A DNA stretch of 64,000 nucleotides from Paucimonas lemoignei. Its GTDB lineage: Bacteria > Pseudomonadota > Gammaproteobacteria > Pseudomonadales > Pseudomonadaceae. The translations under genes and the position numbers were made by a program. Under the pieces are notes generated by a model, which worked only from the letters and a program-made list of their open reading frames with translations, was not told where the DNA came from and did not search any database. The first letter of the stretch is position 1, and each line of letters begins with the position of its first letter. This document shows positions 36,731-45,809 of the stretch, piece after piece. The DNA lies in assembly GCA_900475325.1 (NCBI GenBank), contig LS483371.1, positions 5,760,001-5,824,000 of the forward strand, given 5' to 3'.

Positions 36731-37291
36731 GTGACCGAGCAAAACTCCTCATTGCCCAAGCCCTGCTGGCTTGAACGTGCCGCCCTCGATAACGCCGCCG
36801 AACCATTGGCGCTTGAGTGGCTGTTTCATCAGGACTCCCTGACTCGCCGTCTGACAGCCCTGTCTGCTGATCACTTTAGTGTCACGCCGCTTTTCGAAGG
36901 CTGGCAAGCCTTGCGCGACGACGAGTGCATTGCGCTTGAGCTGCCCGAGCACAGCATCGGCTGGGTGCGCGAGGTCTACCTGCGAGGCCACGGTCAGGCC
37001 TGGGTATTCGCGCGCAGCGTCGCCAGCCGTGAAGCACTCCAACACAGCGGTTTGCACATGGACGAACTGGGCACGCGTTCGCTGGGCGAGTTGTTGTTCT
37101 GCGACCCGGCGTTCGAGCGAGGGCCGCTGCAGGTCTGTGCCTACCCGACCGATTGGCTGCCCGCTACCGACGCCGCTGACAATCTCTGGGGGCGTCGCTC
37201 GTGCTTTAGCCGCGGCCCTCTGAAAATACTGGTCGCCGAGGTGTTTCTGCCCACGCTCTGGCAGGCCATTCGCACCGTGGAGCATGCTTGA
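36731..37291 (+). CDS. ubiC: Chorismate--pyruvate lyase
   Basis: A 186-residue UbiC that removes pyruvate from chorismate to give 4-hydroxybenzoate, the first step of ubiquinone synthesis. Typical blocks are [38 protein letters not shown] and [20 protein letters not shown], the last containing the conserved product-binding Arg/Glu region. The GTG at 36731 was taken as start; a TTG 9 nt earlier is equally possible and no clear ribosome site decides. It overlaps ubiA by one base. Confidence 0.93.
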   Translation: MTEQNSSLPKPCWLERAALDNAAEPLALEWLFHQDSLTRRLTALSADHFSVTPLFEGWQALRDDECIALELPEHSIGWVREVYLRGHGQAWVFARSVASREALQHSGLHMDELGTRSLGELLFCDPAFERGPLQVCAYPTDWLPATDAADNLWGRRSCFSRGPLKILVAEVFLPTLWQAIRTVEHA

Positions 37292-38181
37292 TGTACCTGA
37301 CGCTACTCAAATCCCTGAATCGTCTGAATCCGCGCTGCTGGGATTTCATTCAATTGACGCGGATCGACAAACCCATCGGCATCTATCTATTGCTGTGGCC
37401 GACGCTGTGGGCGCTGTGGATCGCCGGAGAAGGCTCGCCATCGCTGCTCAATGTGATGATTTTCGTGATCGGTGTGTTCCTGATGCGCGCGGCCGGGTGC
37501 GTGATCAATGACTTCGCCGACCGCAAGGTGGACGGCCACGTCAAACGTACGGAACAACGCCCGCTGGTCAGCGGCAGGGTCAGTGCCAAAGAAGCCCTGG
37601 TGCTGTTTGCGGTGCTGGTGCTCGCCAGTTTCCTGTTGGTGCTGCTGACCAATGCCACCACCATCTGGTTGTCGTTCGGTGGTCTGGCGCTGGCGGCCTG
37701 TTACCCATTCATGAAGCGCTACACCTATTACCCACAGGTGGTATTAGGCGCTGCGTTTTCCTGGGGGATGCCCATGGCGTTCACCGCCGAGACCGGGCAT
37801 CTGCCAGCGGCGGCGTGGCTGTTGTACATCGCCAATCTGCTGTGGACGGTCGCCTATGACACCTATTACGCGATGGTCGACCGGGACGACGACTTGAGAA
37901 TCGGCGTGAAATCCACCGCCGTGCTGTTCGGCGACGCTGATCGAATCATCATCCTGAGCCTGCAAGGCCTGGCGCTGGGTTGCCTGTTGCTGGCCGGAGC
38001 GCGCTTTGAGTTGGGCGCGTGTTTCTACTTGGGCCTACTGGTGGCCGCGCTGTGTTTCGCATGGCAGTTCTGGTCAACCCGCGAGCGCGGCCGCGATGCC
38101 TGCTTCAAGGCGTTTTTGCATAACCATTGGGCGGGGCTGGCGATCTTCGTCGGGATTGTTGCGGATTATGCGCTGCGTTGA
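37291..38181 (+). CDS. ubiA: 4-hydroxybenzoate octaprenyltransferase
   Basis: A 296-residue UbiA-family membrane prenyltransferase attaching the polyprenyl tail to 4-hydroxybenzoate. It shows the first aspartate-rich motif [20 protein letters not shown] (NDxxDxxxD), the second motif [20 protein letters not shown], and eight or nine transmembrane helices. Translationally coupled to ubiC (TGATG). A REP pair follows, after a short GGTTCCA triplet repeat. Confidence 0.96.
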   Translation: MYLTLLKSLNRLNPRCWDFIQLTRIDKPIGIYLLLWPTLWALWIAGEGSPSLLNVMIFVIGVFLMRAAGCVINDFADRKVDGHVKRTEQRPLVSGRVSAKEALVLFAVLVLASFLLVLLTNATTIWLSFGGLALAACYPFMKRYTYYPQVVLGAAFSWGMPMAFTAETGHLPAAAWLLYIANLLWTVAYDTYYAMVDRDDDLRIGVKSTAVLFGDADRIIILSLQGLALGCLLLAGARFELGACFYLGLLVAALCFAWQFWSTRERGRDACFKAFLHNHWAGLAIFVGIVADYALR

Positions 38182-38202
38182 GGTTCCAGGTTCCAGGTTC
38201 CA
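38182..38202. repeat. Three tandem copies of GGTTCCA
   Basis: The heptamer GGTTCCA is repeated three times directly after the ubiA stop and abuts a REP pair. It is probably a replication-slippage product next to the repeat. Confidence 0.7.
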
Positions 38203-38293
38203 GTGGGAGCAAGCTTGCTTGCGAAGGGGCCAGTACATCCAAAGCATCTTTGGAACCCTGACCATTGTCTTCGCAAGCAAGCTTGCTCCCACA
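38203..38293. repeat. REP-type paired palindrome, class C
   Basis: Inverted arms TGGGAGCAAGCTTGCTTGCG and their complement near 38270-38292, separated by about 44 nt. The segment GGGGCCAGTACATCC follows the left arm, as in classes A and B. The arms contain the AAGCTTGCTTGC internal palindrome. Confidence 0.85.
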
Positions 38294-38333
38294 GTTGTGA
38301 GGTGCACCCAATTCCCAGGTACAGATGTTCAGC

Positions 38334-38711
38334 TCAGGGCTTAACCACGTGCCAGACACCGCCTTTACCGTCACCGGTCTTGTCACCTGCTTTCTTGTCA
38401 TCCTTGTAGCCATACACCGGCTTGCCGCCATACGCCCACTGCATCTTGCCGTCATCGCGTTTGATGATCGTCCACTTGCCCGATGGCTTGTCGGTCGCTT
38501 CAGCAAAAAGCGGCGGCCAGTTAACGGCGCAGGTGTCGTTACACGCAGACTTGCCGGCGCTGTCTTTGTCGAAGGTGTAGAGCGTGAGCCCATTGTGTTG
38601 AGTCAACATGCCGTCCTGGGCCATCCCCGGTTCAGCAGCAAACGCCAGACCCGAAGACGCCAACGCAGCAGCCGCCAGCAAAGCCTTGAATGTCGATGAA
38701 ATTCTGAGCAT
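38334..38711 (-). CDS. Secreted repeat lipoprotein-like protein (COG4315 type)
   Basis: A 125-residue exported protein with a signal peptide (cleavage near AFA). The mature part carries two characteristic LYTFDKD and VYGYKDD motifs of the secreted-repeat family, with the conserved NWPPLFAEATDK block between them and Cys/Cys around SACNDTCAVNW that may form a disulphide. The ATG at 38711 has AAGAGGA upstream. It is divergent from phoB, so the phosphate-box array lies between the two genes; whether it belongs to the Pho regulon is open. Function unknown. Confidence 0.87.
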   Translation of the reverse strand: MLRISSTFKALLAAAALASSGLAFAAEPGMAQDGMLTQHNGLTLYTFDKDSAGKSACNDTCAVNWPPLFAEATDKPSGKWTIIKRDDGKMQWAYGGKPVYGYKDDKKAGDKTGDGKGGVWHVVKP

Positions 38712-38790
38712 CGGTGAATCCTCTTCTTGGTTGAATTTATTGTCGGATGAAGCCTGCACATTAGCCCCTTGAGAACCTGGCATGCTAGCC

Positions 38791-38819
38791 CTCACACTGA
38801 GCTGTCACACGACTGCAAT
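38791..38819 (+). promoter_or_regulatory. Pho box upstream of phoB
   Basis: CTGTCAC-ACGA-CTGCAAT (38802-38819) matches the 7-4-7 Pho box. A further half-site-like CTCACAC lies 11 bp upstream and CCGTTAT 11 bp downstream, giving an 11-bp-periodic array. The position, about 50 bp before the phoB start, fits PhoB autoactivation. Confidence 0.75.
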
Positions 38820-38871
38820 AATTCCGTTATCTAATGCGCCCCAAGACAGTTAAATGACAAGAGGTTCGAGC

Positions 38872-39561
38872 ATGGTTGGCAGGAGCATTCTGATCGTTGA
38901 CGACGAAGCGCCAATTCGCGAAATGATCGCCGTTGCGTTGGAAATGGCCGGCTATGACTGCATGGAAGCAGAGAATTCTCAGCAAGCCCACGCAATCATC
39001 GTAGACCGCAAACCCGATCTGATCCTGCTCGACTGGATGCTGCCTGGCACATCCGGCATCGAGTTGGCGCGCCGTCTCAAGCGTGACGAGCTGACCGGAG
39101 ACATTCCGATCATCATGCTCACCGCCAAAGGTGAAGAGGACAACAAGATCCAGGGTCTGGAAGTTGGTGCGGATGATTACATCACCAAGCCGTTTTCTCC
39201 CCGTGAACTGGTTGCCCGTCTCAAGGCCGTGCTGCGCCGTGCAGGCCCCACCGATGGCGAGTCGCCGATTGAAGTCGGCGGCCTGTTGCTTGATCCGATC
39301 AGCCACCGCGTGACCATCGACGGCAAGCCCGCTGAAATGGGCCCTACCGAATATCGTCTGCTGCAATTCTTCATGACTCACCAAGAGCGCGCCTACACCC
39401 GCGGGCAATTGCTGGATCAAGTCTGGGGAGGCAATGTTTATGTCGAAGAACGTACTGTCGATGTGCATATCCGTCGCCTGCGCAAAGCCCTCGGCGATGC
39501 GTACGAAAATCTGGTACAAACCGTGCGCGGCACGGGCTATCGCTTCTCCACCAAGAGCTGA
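38872..39561 (+). CDS. phoB: Phosphate regulon response regulator PhoB
   Basis: A 229-residue OmpR/PhoB response regulator. The receiver domain has the phosphoacceptor Asp54 in [10 protein letters not shown], the acidic pair DDE at 10-12 and the switch lysine in MLTAKGEE. The C-terminal winged helix contains [12 protein letters not shown] and [16 protein letters not shown]. The length equals that of other PhoB proteins from the ATG at 38872; an ATG 18 nt earlier is in frame. Preceded by a Pho box and followed by phoR. Confidence 0.97.
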   Translation: MVGRSILIVDDEAPIREMIAVALEMAGYDCMEAENSQQAHAIIVDRKPDLILLDWMLPGTSGIELARRLKRDELTGDIPIIMLTAKGEEDNKIQGLEVGADDYITKPFSPRELVARLKAVLRRAGPTDGESPIEVGGLLLDPISHRVTIDGKPAEMGPTEYRLLQFFMTHQERAYTRGQLLDQVWGGNVYVEERTVDVHIRRLRKALGDAYENLVQTVRGTGYRFSTKS

Positions 39562-39627
39562 CGGCCGATTTTCTGCAAACAGACAGCGCAGCCGCAGAGC
39601 TTGCGCTAGACATGGATGTGCGCTTAA

Positions 39628-40950
39628 TTGAACCAAAACTGGCATGGCACCCTGATCCGCCACATGTTGCTGCTGGTCACGGCCTGCCTCGTGGTCGGGC
39701 TGATCAGCAGCCAATACGGCTGGAGCCTGGCCATCGGCCTGGGGCTTTATCTGGCCTGGACCCTCAAACAACTCCTGCGTCTTCACGACTGGCTGAGCAG
39801 CCACAAGGCTGACGAACCGCCGCCGGATGGCTATGGCCTGTGGGGCGAAGTCTTCGACAGCATCTACCACCTTCAACGCCGTGATCAGCGGGTGCGCGGG
39901 CGCCTGCAAGCGGTGATCGACCGCGTTCAGGAATCCACCGCCGCGCTCAAAGACGCCGTGATCATGCTCGACAGCGAAGGCAACCTCGAGTGGTGGAACC
40001 GCGCCGCTGAAACGCTGATGGGCCTCAAGACACCTCAGGACAGCGGTCAACCGGTCACCAACCTGGTACGCCATCCGCGTTTCAAGGAGTATTTCGAGCA
40101 GGAGAGCTATGCCGAGCCGCTGGAAATCCCCTCCCCGACCAATGACCGCATGCGCATTCAGCTGCTGATCACCCGATACGGCAACAACGAGCATCTGATG
40201 CTGGTGCGCGATGTAACGCGTATTCATCAGCTTGAGCAGATGCGCAAAGACTTCATCGCCAACGTTTCCCATGAGCTGCGCACACCGTTGACGGTGATTT
40301 TCGGTTACCTGGAAACCCTGCTGGATAACGTTGAAGAAGTGAACCCGCGCTGGGTCCGCGCCCTGCAGCAGATGCACCAACAGGGCGGGCGCATGCAGAC
40401 GCTGCTCAACGATCTGCTGCTGCTGGCCAAACTCGAAGCCACGGATTACCCCTCCGACAATCATCCGCTGGATATCCGCACGCTGCTGGAAACCATCACG
40501 GAGGATGCGCAGGAGTTATCAGGCAGCAAAAACCAGCAGATCAGCCTGGATCTGGAGAGCGACGTGCACCTCAAGGGCAGCGAAACCGAACTGCGCAGCG
40601 CGTTTTCCAATCTGATCTTCAATGCCGTCAAATATACGCCGGCCGAGGGCAAGATCCGCGTGCGCTGGTGGTCCGACGAACGTGGGGCTCATTTGAGCGT
40701 GCAGGATTCCGGCATCGGCATCGAGCCCAAACATCTGCCGCGTCTGACCGAGCGCTTCTACCGCGTGGACTCCAGCCGCGCCTCCAATACCGGCGGCACC
40801 GGCCTGGGCCTGGCGATCGTCAAACACGTGCTATTGCGCCACCGTGGCAGCCTGGAGATCAACAGTGTGCCCGGCAAAGGCAGCGTGTTTACCTGCCATT
40901 TCCCGCCGGTCCAGCTGGCGCAAGCCTGGGACGAGACGCGCGAGCACTAG
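39628..40950 (+). CDS. phoR: Phosphate regulon sensor kinase PhoR
   Basis: A 440-residue membrane histidine kinase. Two short N-terminal transmembrane helices (about 13-45) precede a PAS domain (about 95-200), the HisKA helix with phosphorylated His215 in FIANVSHELRTPL, and a HATPase domain with N box IFNAVKYTP, DSGIGIEPKHLP and TGGTGLGLAIV. It starts at TTG (39628), the position at which PhoR homologues begin; the first in-frame ATG is 12 codons later. It lacks a large periplasmic sensor, so signal comes through PstSCAB/PhoU. Confidence 0.95.
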   Translation: MNQNWHGTLIRHMLLLVTACLVVGLISSQYGWSLAIGLGLYLAWTLKQLLRLHDWLSSHKADEPPPDGYGLWGEVFDSIYHLQRRDQRVRGRLQAVIDRVQESTAALKDAVIMLDSEGNLEWWNRAAETLMGLKTPQDSGQPVTNLVRHPRFKEYFEQESYAEPLEIPSPTNDRMRIQLLITRYGNNEHLMLVRDVTRIHQLEQMRKDFIANVSHELRTPLTVIFGYLETLLDNVEEVNPRWVRALQQMHQQGGRMQTLLNDLLLLAKLEATDYPSDNHPLDIRTLLETITEDAQELSGSKNQQISLDLESDVHLKGSETELRSAFSNLIFNAVKYTPAEGKIRVRWWSDERGAHLSVQDSGIGIEPKHLPRLTERFYRVDSSRASNTGGTGLGLAIVKHVLLRHRGSLEINSVPGKGSVFTCHFPPVQLAQAWDETREH

Positions 40951-41049
40951 GCAAGCAGGCATTGAGCCGCTACATTGCCGCACTTATGTCCCCGATTTCG
41001 GTGCGGCAATAACCCCTTCTCGCTAAAACGGAACCCGTAAAACTCCATC

Positions 41050-42390
41050 ATGGACCCTTCCCCTGGTTTTGACCTCGCTTCACTGTTCGCCGATTTCGGC
41101 ATGATTCTCTTCGCAATGCTCCTGGTCCTGCTCAACGGCTTTTTCGTTGCGGCAGAGTTCGCCATGGTCAAACTGCGCTCGACCAAGGTTGAAGGCATCG
41201 CGGAAAAAAACGGCTGGCGCGGCCACATCCTGCGCACCGTTCACAACCAGCTGGACGCCTACCTGTCGGCCTGCCAACTGGGTATCACCCTCGCCTCCCT
41301 CGGCCTGGGCTGGGTGGGTGAACCGGCATTCGCCCACTTGCTGGAGCCGCTGCTGGGCGCCGTGGGCGTTGAATCGCCCGAAGTGATCAAAGGCGTGTCG
41401 TTTTTCACCGCCTTCTTCATCATTTCCTACCTGCACATCGTGGTCGGCGAACTGGCGCCCAAATCCTGGGCGATCCGCAAACCCGAACTGCTGTCGCTCT
41501 GGACCGCCGCGCCGCTGTACCTGTTCTACTGGGCCATGTACCCGGCGATCTATCTGCTCAATGCCAGCGCCAACGGTATCCTGCGCATTGCCGGTCAGGG
41601 CGAACCTGGCCCGCACCATGAACACAGCTACAGCCGCGAAGAACTGAAACTGATCCTGCACTCCAGCCGTGGGCAGGACCCCAGCGATCAAGGCATGCGC
41701 GTCCTGGCCTCGGCCGTAGAGATGAGCGAACTGGAAGTGGTCGACTGGGCCAACTCCCGGGAAGATCTGGTCACCCTGGACTTCAACGCGCCGCTCAAGG
41801 AAATCCTCGCCCTGTTCCGCCGTCACAAATTCAGCCGCTACCCGGTGTACGACGCCGACCGTGGCGAGTTTGTCGGCCTGTTGCACATCAAAGACCTGCT
41901 GCTGGAACTGGCAGCGCTGGACCACATTCCGGAATCCTTCAATCTGGCCGAGCTGACCCGCCCACTGGAGCGCGTGTCCAAGCACATGCCGCTGTCGCGC
42001 CTGCTGGAGCAATTCCGTCAGGGCGGCGCGCACTTCGCACTGGTCGAAGAAGCCGACGGCAAGATCATCGGCTACCTGACCATGGAAGACGTGCTGGAAG
42101 TCCTGGTCGGCGATATCCAGGACGAACACCGCAAGGTCGAGCGCGGCATTCTCGCCTACCAGCCGGGCAAACTGCTGGTGCGTGGCGACACGCCACTCTT
42201 CAAGGTCGAACGCCTGCTGGGCATCGACCTGGACCATGTAGAAGCCGAAACCCTGGCCGGCCTGATCTACGATACCCTCAAACGGGTGCCGGAAGTCGAG
42301 GAAGTCATGGAATTCGAAGGGCTGCGGATCATCATCAAAAAGATGAAAGGCCCGAAAATCGTCCTGGCTAAAGTGGTCAAGATTGATTGA
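41050..42390 (+). CDS. CorC/HlyC-family DUF21-CBS membrane protein
   Basis: A 446-residue protein with an N-terminal DUF21/CNNM membrane domain (ILFAMLLVLLNGFFVAAEFAMVKLRS, CQLGITLASLGLGWVGEPAFA), a CBS domain pair (about 215-340; SRYPVYDADRGEFVGLLHIKDLL, GYLTMEDVLEVLVGDI) and a C-terminal transporter-associated CorC_HlyC domain. Related proteins are implicated in magnesium/cobalt export. Single gene between phoR and the hipBA insertion. The long frame on the opposite strand is a shadow. Confidence 0.92.
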   Translation: MDPSPGFDLASLFADFGMILFAMLLVLLNGFFVAAEFAMVKLRSTKVEGIAEKNGWRGHILRTVHNQLDAYLSACQLGITLASLGLGWVGEPAFAHLLEPLLGAVGVESPEVIKGVSFFTAFFIISYLHIVVGELAPKSWAIRKPELLSLWTAAPLYLFYWAMYPAIYLLNASANGILRIAGQGEPGPHHEHSYSREELKLILHSSRGQDPSDQGMRVLASAVEMSELEVVDWANSREDLVTLDFNAPLKEILALFRRHKFSRYPVYDADRGEFVGLLHIKDLLLELAALDHIPESFNLAELTRPLERVSKHMPLSRLLEQFRQGGAHFALVEEADGKIIGYLTMEDVLEVLVGDIQDEHRKVERGILAYQPGKLLVRGDTPLFKVERLLGIDLDHVEAETLAGLIYDTLKRVPEVEEVMEFEGLRIIIKKMKGPKIVLAKVVKID

Positions 42391-42452
42391 GGGGTGCGGT
42401 GCTGGTTGATTCAACGTGCAAATGCTTTGGCAGATCTAAATCTAAATCGCCA

Positions 42453-42533
42453 GAATACTTGCACATCTGAGAACAAACCCAAGAAATGCTATTATTCTGT
42501 CACTTGATTGCCCACAGTGACGGAATACTTGCA
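42453..42533 (+). promoter_or_regulatory. hipBA promoter, operator and direct repeats
   Basis: An extended -10 (TGCTATTAT, 42487-42495) is overlapped by the inverted repeat ATTCTGTCAC (42494-42503) / GTGACGGAAT (42517-42526), 9 of 10 bases matching. The 11-mer GAATACTTGCA occurs at 42453 and again at 42523, spanning the start codon. This arrangement fits autorepression of hipBA by HipB. Confidence 0.6.
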
Positions 42534-43006
42534 TGGCCATGAAAACTGCTCCGCTATTACCCGCGACTGAACGGCTGCTTGTTGACCTCGGTGAGCGTCT
42601 CAAACTTGCCCGCCTACGCCGCAAAATCACCGCCAAGCAGGCAGCCGAGCGCGCCGGGATGTCTCAAATGACGCTCCGAGCGCTTGAGCGCGGCTCATCG
42701 GGCAGCACCATTGGCGCTTATCTGGCCGTGATGCAGGTGTTGGGGTTAGAAAAAGACCTTAACCAACTGGCTGCCAAAGATGAGCTTGGACGGCACTTGC
42801 AGGATGCAGCATTGCTTCCAGGCCAGAAGAAGGCGGTTCGGGCCAGGGACCGACTGCAGACTTCGCCAGAGAAATCTCCAGCGCCTAGAATTCGAACAGC
42901 AGAAAAGCCCACGCCATATCCGGTTGCAGATCAAAAGAGCAGCGACTCCGTCAGCAGTGATTCACTGGCAGCTCTGATACCCAGCCGAAGAAGGTCTGAT
43001 AAATGA
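42533..43006 (+). CDS. hipB: XRE-family antitoxin, HipB-like
   Basis: A 157-residue protein with an N-terminal helix-turn-helix of the Cro/CI type (about residues 18-75; [36 protein letters not shown]). The C-terminal 70 residues are basic and disordered-looking ([18 protein letters not shown]...). It overlaps the downstream hipA by 4 bp. HipB-type proteins neutralise HipA kinase and repress their own promoter. Longer than E. coli HipB (88 residues); the tail is unusual. Two adjacent in-frame ATGs are possible starts. Confidence 0.85.
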   Translation: MAMKTAPLLPATERLLVDLGERLKLARLRRKITAKQAAERAGMSQMTLRALERGSSGSTIGAYLAVMQVLGLEKDLNQLAAKDELGRHLQDAALLPGQKKAVRARDRLQTSPEKSPAPRIRTAEKPTPYPVADQKSSDSVSSDSLAALIPSRRRSDK

Positions 43007-44271
43007 GCACCATAATCGGGGTTTATGCTGACTGGGATGGCTTGCAAGGACCTCAGCGTCTTGGTTGGCTGCACGTTCGAAAAAGTCGGCAAACCGAAAA
43101 GTTCGAGTACGAAAATGACCCGGCAGCGCTGAAAAACCCCATCCTGGGTAAGGTGCGGATTGACCCTGGCATTGGTCCGTTCCCTGGCGCGCAGTATCCA
43201 GCTGATGGTCGGAACATGTTCGGGGCATTTGGCGACTCAAGCCCTGACCGCTGGGGACGCATGCTTATGAAGCGTCGCCTTGAGCGCGATGTACGTGAAG
43301 GGTTTGCATCACCTGGCACACGCCTGGACGAATCAGACTATCTGCTGGGTGTGCACGATCTCTACCGGGTTGGTGCACTTCGATACCGGCTCAATGATGA
43401 AGGTAACTTCCTCGATGACCAAAACGATGTAGCCGCTCCACCCTTCGTCGAGCTACGCGCACTTGAGCGCGCCAGCCGCGAGCTGGAGAGCGATCCTGAT
43501 AACCAGGCATCAGATGGCCGTGAGTGGCTACGCATGTTGATCGCGCCGGGCGGCTCACTCGGCGGCGCTCGACCAAAGGCTAGCGTCGCCGACGATGCTG
43601 GGCACCTGTGGATAGCAAAATTCCCCTCCAACCGCGATACCTACGATATGGGCGGATGGGAGCTGGTGGTCAACGCTCTCGCGAAAGCATGCCGGCTGAG
43701 GGTCGCTGAGGCCCAGGCCAAACGTTATGCGAGCAAGGATCACTGCTTCATGGTCAAGCGCTTCGACCGCACCGCCAGCAATGGACGCCTCCATTTTGCA
43801 TCTGCCATGACCCTGACCGGCCATGTCGACGGCGATGATGCTGCAAGCGGTGTCAGCTACCTGGAACTGGGGGAGGTCTTGATGCGCCACGGCGCCAGTC
43901 CCGATCGTGATCTTCAAGAGCTTTGGACACGTATCGTATTCAACATCCTGGTCTCGAACACCGACGACCACCTTCGCAACCACGGGTTTATCCTTGAACC
44001 TGGCAATGGCTGGCGGCTGTCCGATGCGTATGACTTGAATCCAGTGCCACACGGGGACGGACTCAAACTCAACATCACCGAGCACGATAACGCACTGAAT
44101 CTGGAGCTTGCACGAGAGGTGGCAGGTTTCTTTCGGGTCAGTCGAGCGAATGCTGATGAGATCATTGCCGACTGCCTCTATGCGGTCAGCCACTGGAGAA
44201 CTGTCGCTCAGGCACTGGGGCTTTCACAGCGCGAACAGGACTATATGGCACCGGCCTTCATGAGGAAGTGA
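43003..44271 (+). CDS. hipA: HipA-family toxin kinase
   Basis: A 422-residue HipA-type Ser/Thr kinase. Key residues look intact: the glycine-rich loop [10 protein letters not shown] (184-193), an ATP-site lysine in LWIAKFP, the catalytic loop [10 protein letters not shown] (Asp321 and Asn326 at the positions of Asp309 and Asn314 in E. coli HipA) and a metal-binding Asp344 in DAYDLNP. HipA kinases phosphorylate aminoacyl-tRNA synthetases or related targets and cause dormancy. Cotranscribed with hipB. PAO1 lacks these genes between its phoR and M23 region (from memory), which suggests acquisition. Confidence 0.9.
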   Translation: MSTIIGVYADWDGLQGPQRLGWLHVRKSRQTEKFEYENDPAALKNPILGKVRIDPGIGPFPGAQYPADGRNMFGAFGDSSPDRWGRMLMKRRLERDVREGFASPGTRLDESDYLLGVHDLYRVGALRYRLNDEGNFLDDQNDVAAPPFVELRALERASRELESDPDNQASDGREWLRMLIAPGGSLGGARPKASVADDAGHLWIAKFPSNRDTYDMGGWELVVNALAKACRLRVAEAQAKRYASKDHCFMVKRFDRTASNGRLHFASAMTLTGHVDGDDAASGVSYLELGEVLMRHGASPDRDLQELWTRIVFNILVSNTDDHLRNHGFILEPGNGWRLSDAYDLNPVPHGDGLKLNITEHDNALNLELAREVAGFFRVSRANADEIIADCLYAVSHWRTVAQALGLSQREQDYMAPAFMRK

Positions 44272-44325
44272 AAAGCCCGAAAATCGCATTAGCCAAGGTG
44301 TACAGCCTGAGGGTTGAAATCACCC

Positions 44326-44396
44326 TGTAGAAGCTGCCGAAGGCTGCGAACCGGGCACCCCTGCCCCCCCCTTCGCAGCCTTCGGCAGCTCCTACA
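44326..44396. repeat. REP-type paired palindrome, class D copy 3
   Basis: Arms TGTAGAAGCTGCCGAAGGCT... and ...AGCCTTCGGCAGCTCCTACA, one mismatch, separated by about 20 nt with a C-run in the loop. It lies between hipA and the M23 peptidase gene, immediately before a class B pair. Confidence 0.8.
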
Positions 44397-44409
44397 GATA
44401 ACCGTAATC

Positions 44410-44493
44410 TGTGCGAATTCATTCGCGAAAGGGCCAGACCAGATATAGATCTCTGACTGACGCTCCGCTTTAGCGAATGAATTCGCTCCCACA
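44410..44493. repeat. REP-type paired palindrome, class B, degraded left arm
   Basis: The left arm TGTGCGAATTCATTCGCGAA lacks the GGA of the full TGTGGGAGCGAATTC form, while the right arm (AGCGAATGAATTCGCTCCCA...) is intact at its outer end. The internal GGGCCAGA resembles the class-wide GGCCAGTACAT. The copy at 58489 is complete. Confidence 0.75.
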
Positions 44494-44525
44494 GGATTCT
44501 TCCGTGATAAATCCATTCGCGCCTC

Positions 44526-45422
44526 TCAATTCCCGCCCACGGCAAAATTAGGCAGGCTTTGCACTGGCTGGGCAAATTCGTAGGGGATGGATTCCAGCGC
44601 CAGACCTACGTTGCGCTGTATCGCGAAGTGCAGGTGCGGGCCGGTGCTGTTGCCGGTGTTGCCGGAACGCGCCAGGGCGGTGCCGACGACGACGTGCTGG
44701 CCCTCCTTGACGCTCACCGAGCCGCGCATCAGGTGCAGGTAGACGCCCATGGTGCCGTCGTCGTGCAGGATGCGCACGAAGTTGCCTGACGGGTTCGAGC
44801 CCTTGCCGGTCTGCTCGTTTTCGGTCTTGACCACTACCCCGCCCCGCGCCGCGATGATCGGCGTGCCTTCGGGCATGGCGATGTCCATGGCGTAACGGCC
44901 CTTGGCGCCGAAGTGGCTGTACTTGCCATTGGGACCCTGGCTCAAACGAAATGGACCGCCAATCCAGGGCAGTGGATAGCGGTAAGCAAGCGTCGAGCGC
45001 TGTGGATCACCCACGATGGAGCGCAGACTGGTTTTGTAAATCATGCTTTTGCCCACAACCTTTGGGCTCAGCACTGACACTCGCTCATTGCTGCGCGGAG
45101 CAATCGTGCGGCGGATGGTCTGGTCGGCAACGCCGAGAACGTTTTTCACGCCGGAGATCTTCAGCTCGATTTCCACGGGCGCATACAGGTCGTTGCGCAC
45201 GTAGAGGCTGTCCACGCCTTTGTCACGCCTGGTGCTCAACTTCACCTGGCGCTCGATGTGCTCGACCATCCGATCCTTGAACACCATCACCGAAGCACCC
45301 GGCGTCGGGCGATCGGTAAACGAGACCACGCCGTTGGCGTCGGTAAATCGATAGATGGTCACCGCCCCGGCTGATTGCGCAGCCAGCAACAGCGCACACA
45401 GGATCAATAAGCGCTCGAGCAT
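44526..45422 (-). CDS. M23 (LytM) murein endopeptidase
   Basis: A 298-residue exported protein. A signal peptide (about 1-20) is followed by a DUF4124 segment (ITIYRF-like VTIYRFTDANGVVSFTDRPT) and a C-terminal M23 domain. Its zinc-site motifs are GRYAMDIAMPEGTP, with HFGAKGRYAMD supplying His and Asp, and the final GPHLHFAIQRN. It should cleave peptidoglycan cross-links. The same gene type occurs between the CorC and response-regulator genes in PAO1. Probably monocistronic. Confidence 0.9.
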   Translation of the reverse strand: MLERLLILCALLLAAQSAGAVTIYRFTDANGVVSFTDRPTPGASVMVFKDRMVEHIERQVKLSTRRDKGVDSLYVRNDLYAPVEIELKISGVKNVLGVADQTIRRTIAPRSNERVSVLSPKVVGKSMIYKTSLRSIVGDPQRSTLAYRYPLPWIGGPFRLSQGPNGKYSHFGAKGRYAMDIAMPEGTPIIAARGGVVVKTENEQTGKGSNPSGNFVRILHDDGTMGVYLHLMRGSVSVKEGQHVVVGTALARSGNTGNSTGPHLHFAIQRNVGLALESIPYEFAQPVQSLPNFAVGGN

Positions 45423-45809
45423 GGGAAAGGTCTGGGTTGTAAAAAAGGTGAGGCCAGCCTAACAGCGATTTCTTCGGATGAGGACACAGCTGTATCAATC
45501 GCCGACAAATTGAGCGTCAAGGAATTCGCGCCAGAGGGCGCTGGCTGTGTTGGGACGCGTGTTTCGAGTCTTTAAGACCCTGGTTTTACACAGTAACAAA
45601 TGGATATTTCCTGCAATAAGAAACCAACTATCAGCGCATCCACATAGCGTTAATTAAATGCGTTGAAATATGAGCCCATACTTAAAGCGCTGCTGACCCG
45701 CGTGATCAGTTGCATGGGCAAATACCAGCCCCTAACCTTCTCGACGTCTGTAGCCCCTTTAAAACGGGGGCTTGAGGTGAAAAAACCAATCGACAAGGAA
45801 GCCAAGGTC
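45423..45809. other. Spacer between the M23 and SBP-RidA genes
   Basis: A 387-bp divergent intergenic region. The in-frame extension upstream of the fusion gene (to 45663) shows no similarity to either domain and lacks a ribosome site. A small GC hairpin (GCGCC/GGCGC near 45526-45540) is present. No clear promoter was found. Confidence 0.4.

Noticed and set aside
38827..40464. 545-codon frame opposite phoB and phoR
   Set aside because: Antisense shadow of two certain genes; no recognisable domain.
41080..42414. 444-codon frame opposite the CorC-type gene
   Set aside because: Antisense shadow with Gln/Phe/His-rich composition.
45663..45809. N-terminal extension of the SBP-RidA protein
   Set aside because: The internal ATG at 45810 has a ribosome site and gives a proper signal peptide; the extension would bury it.
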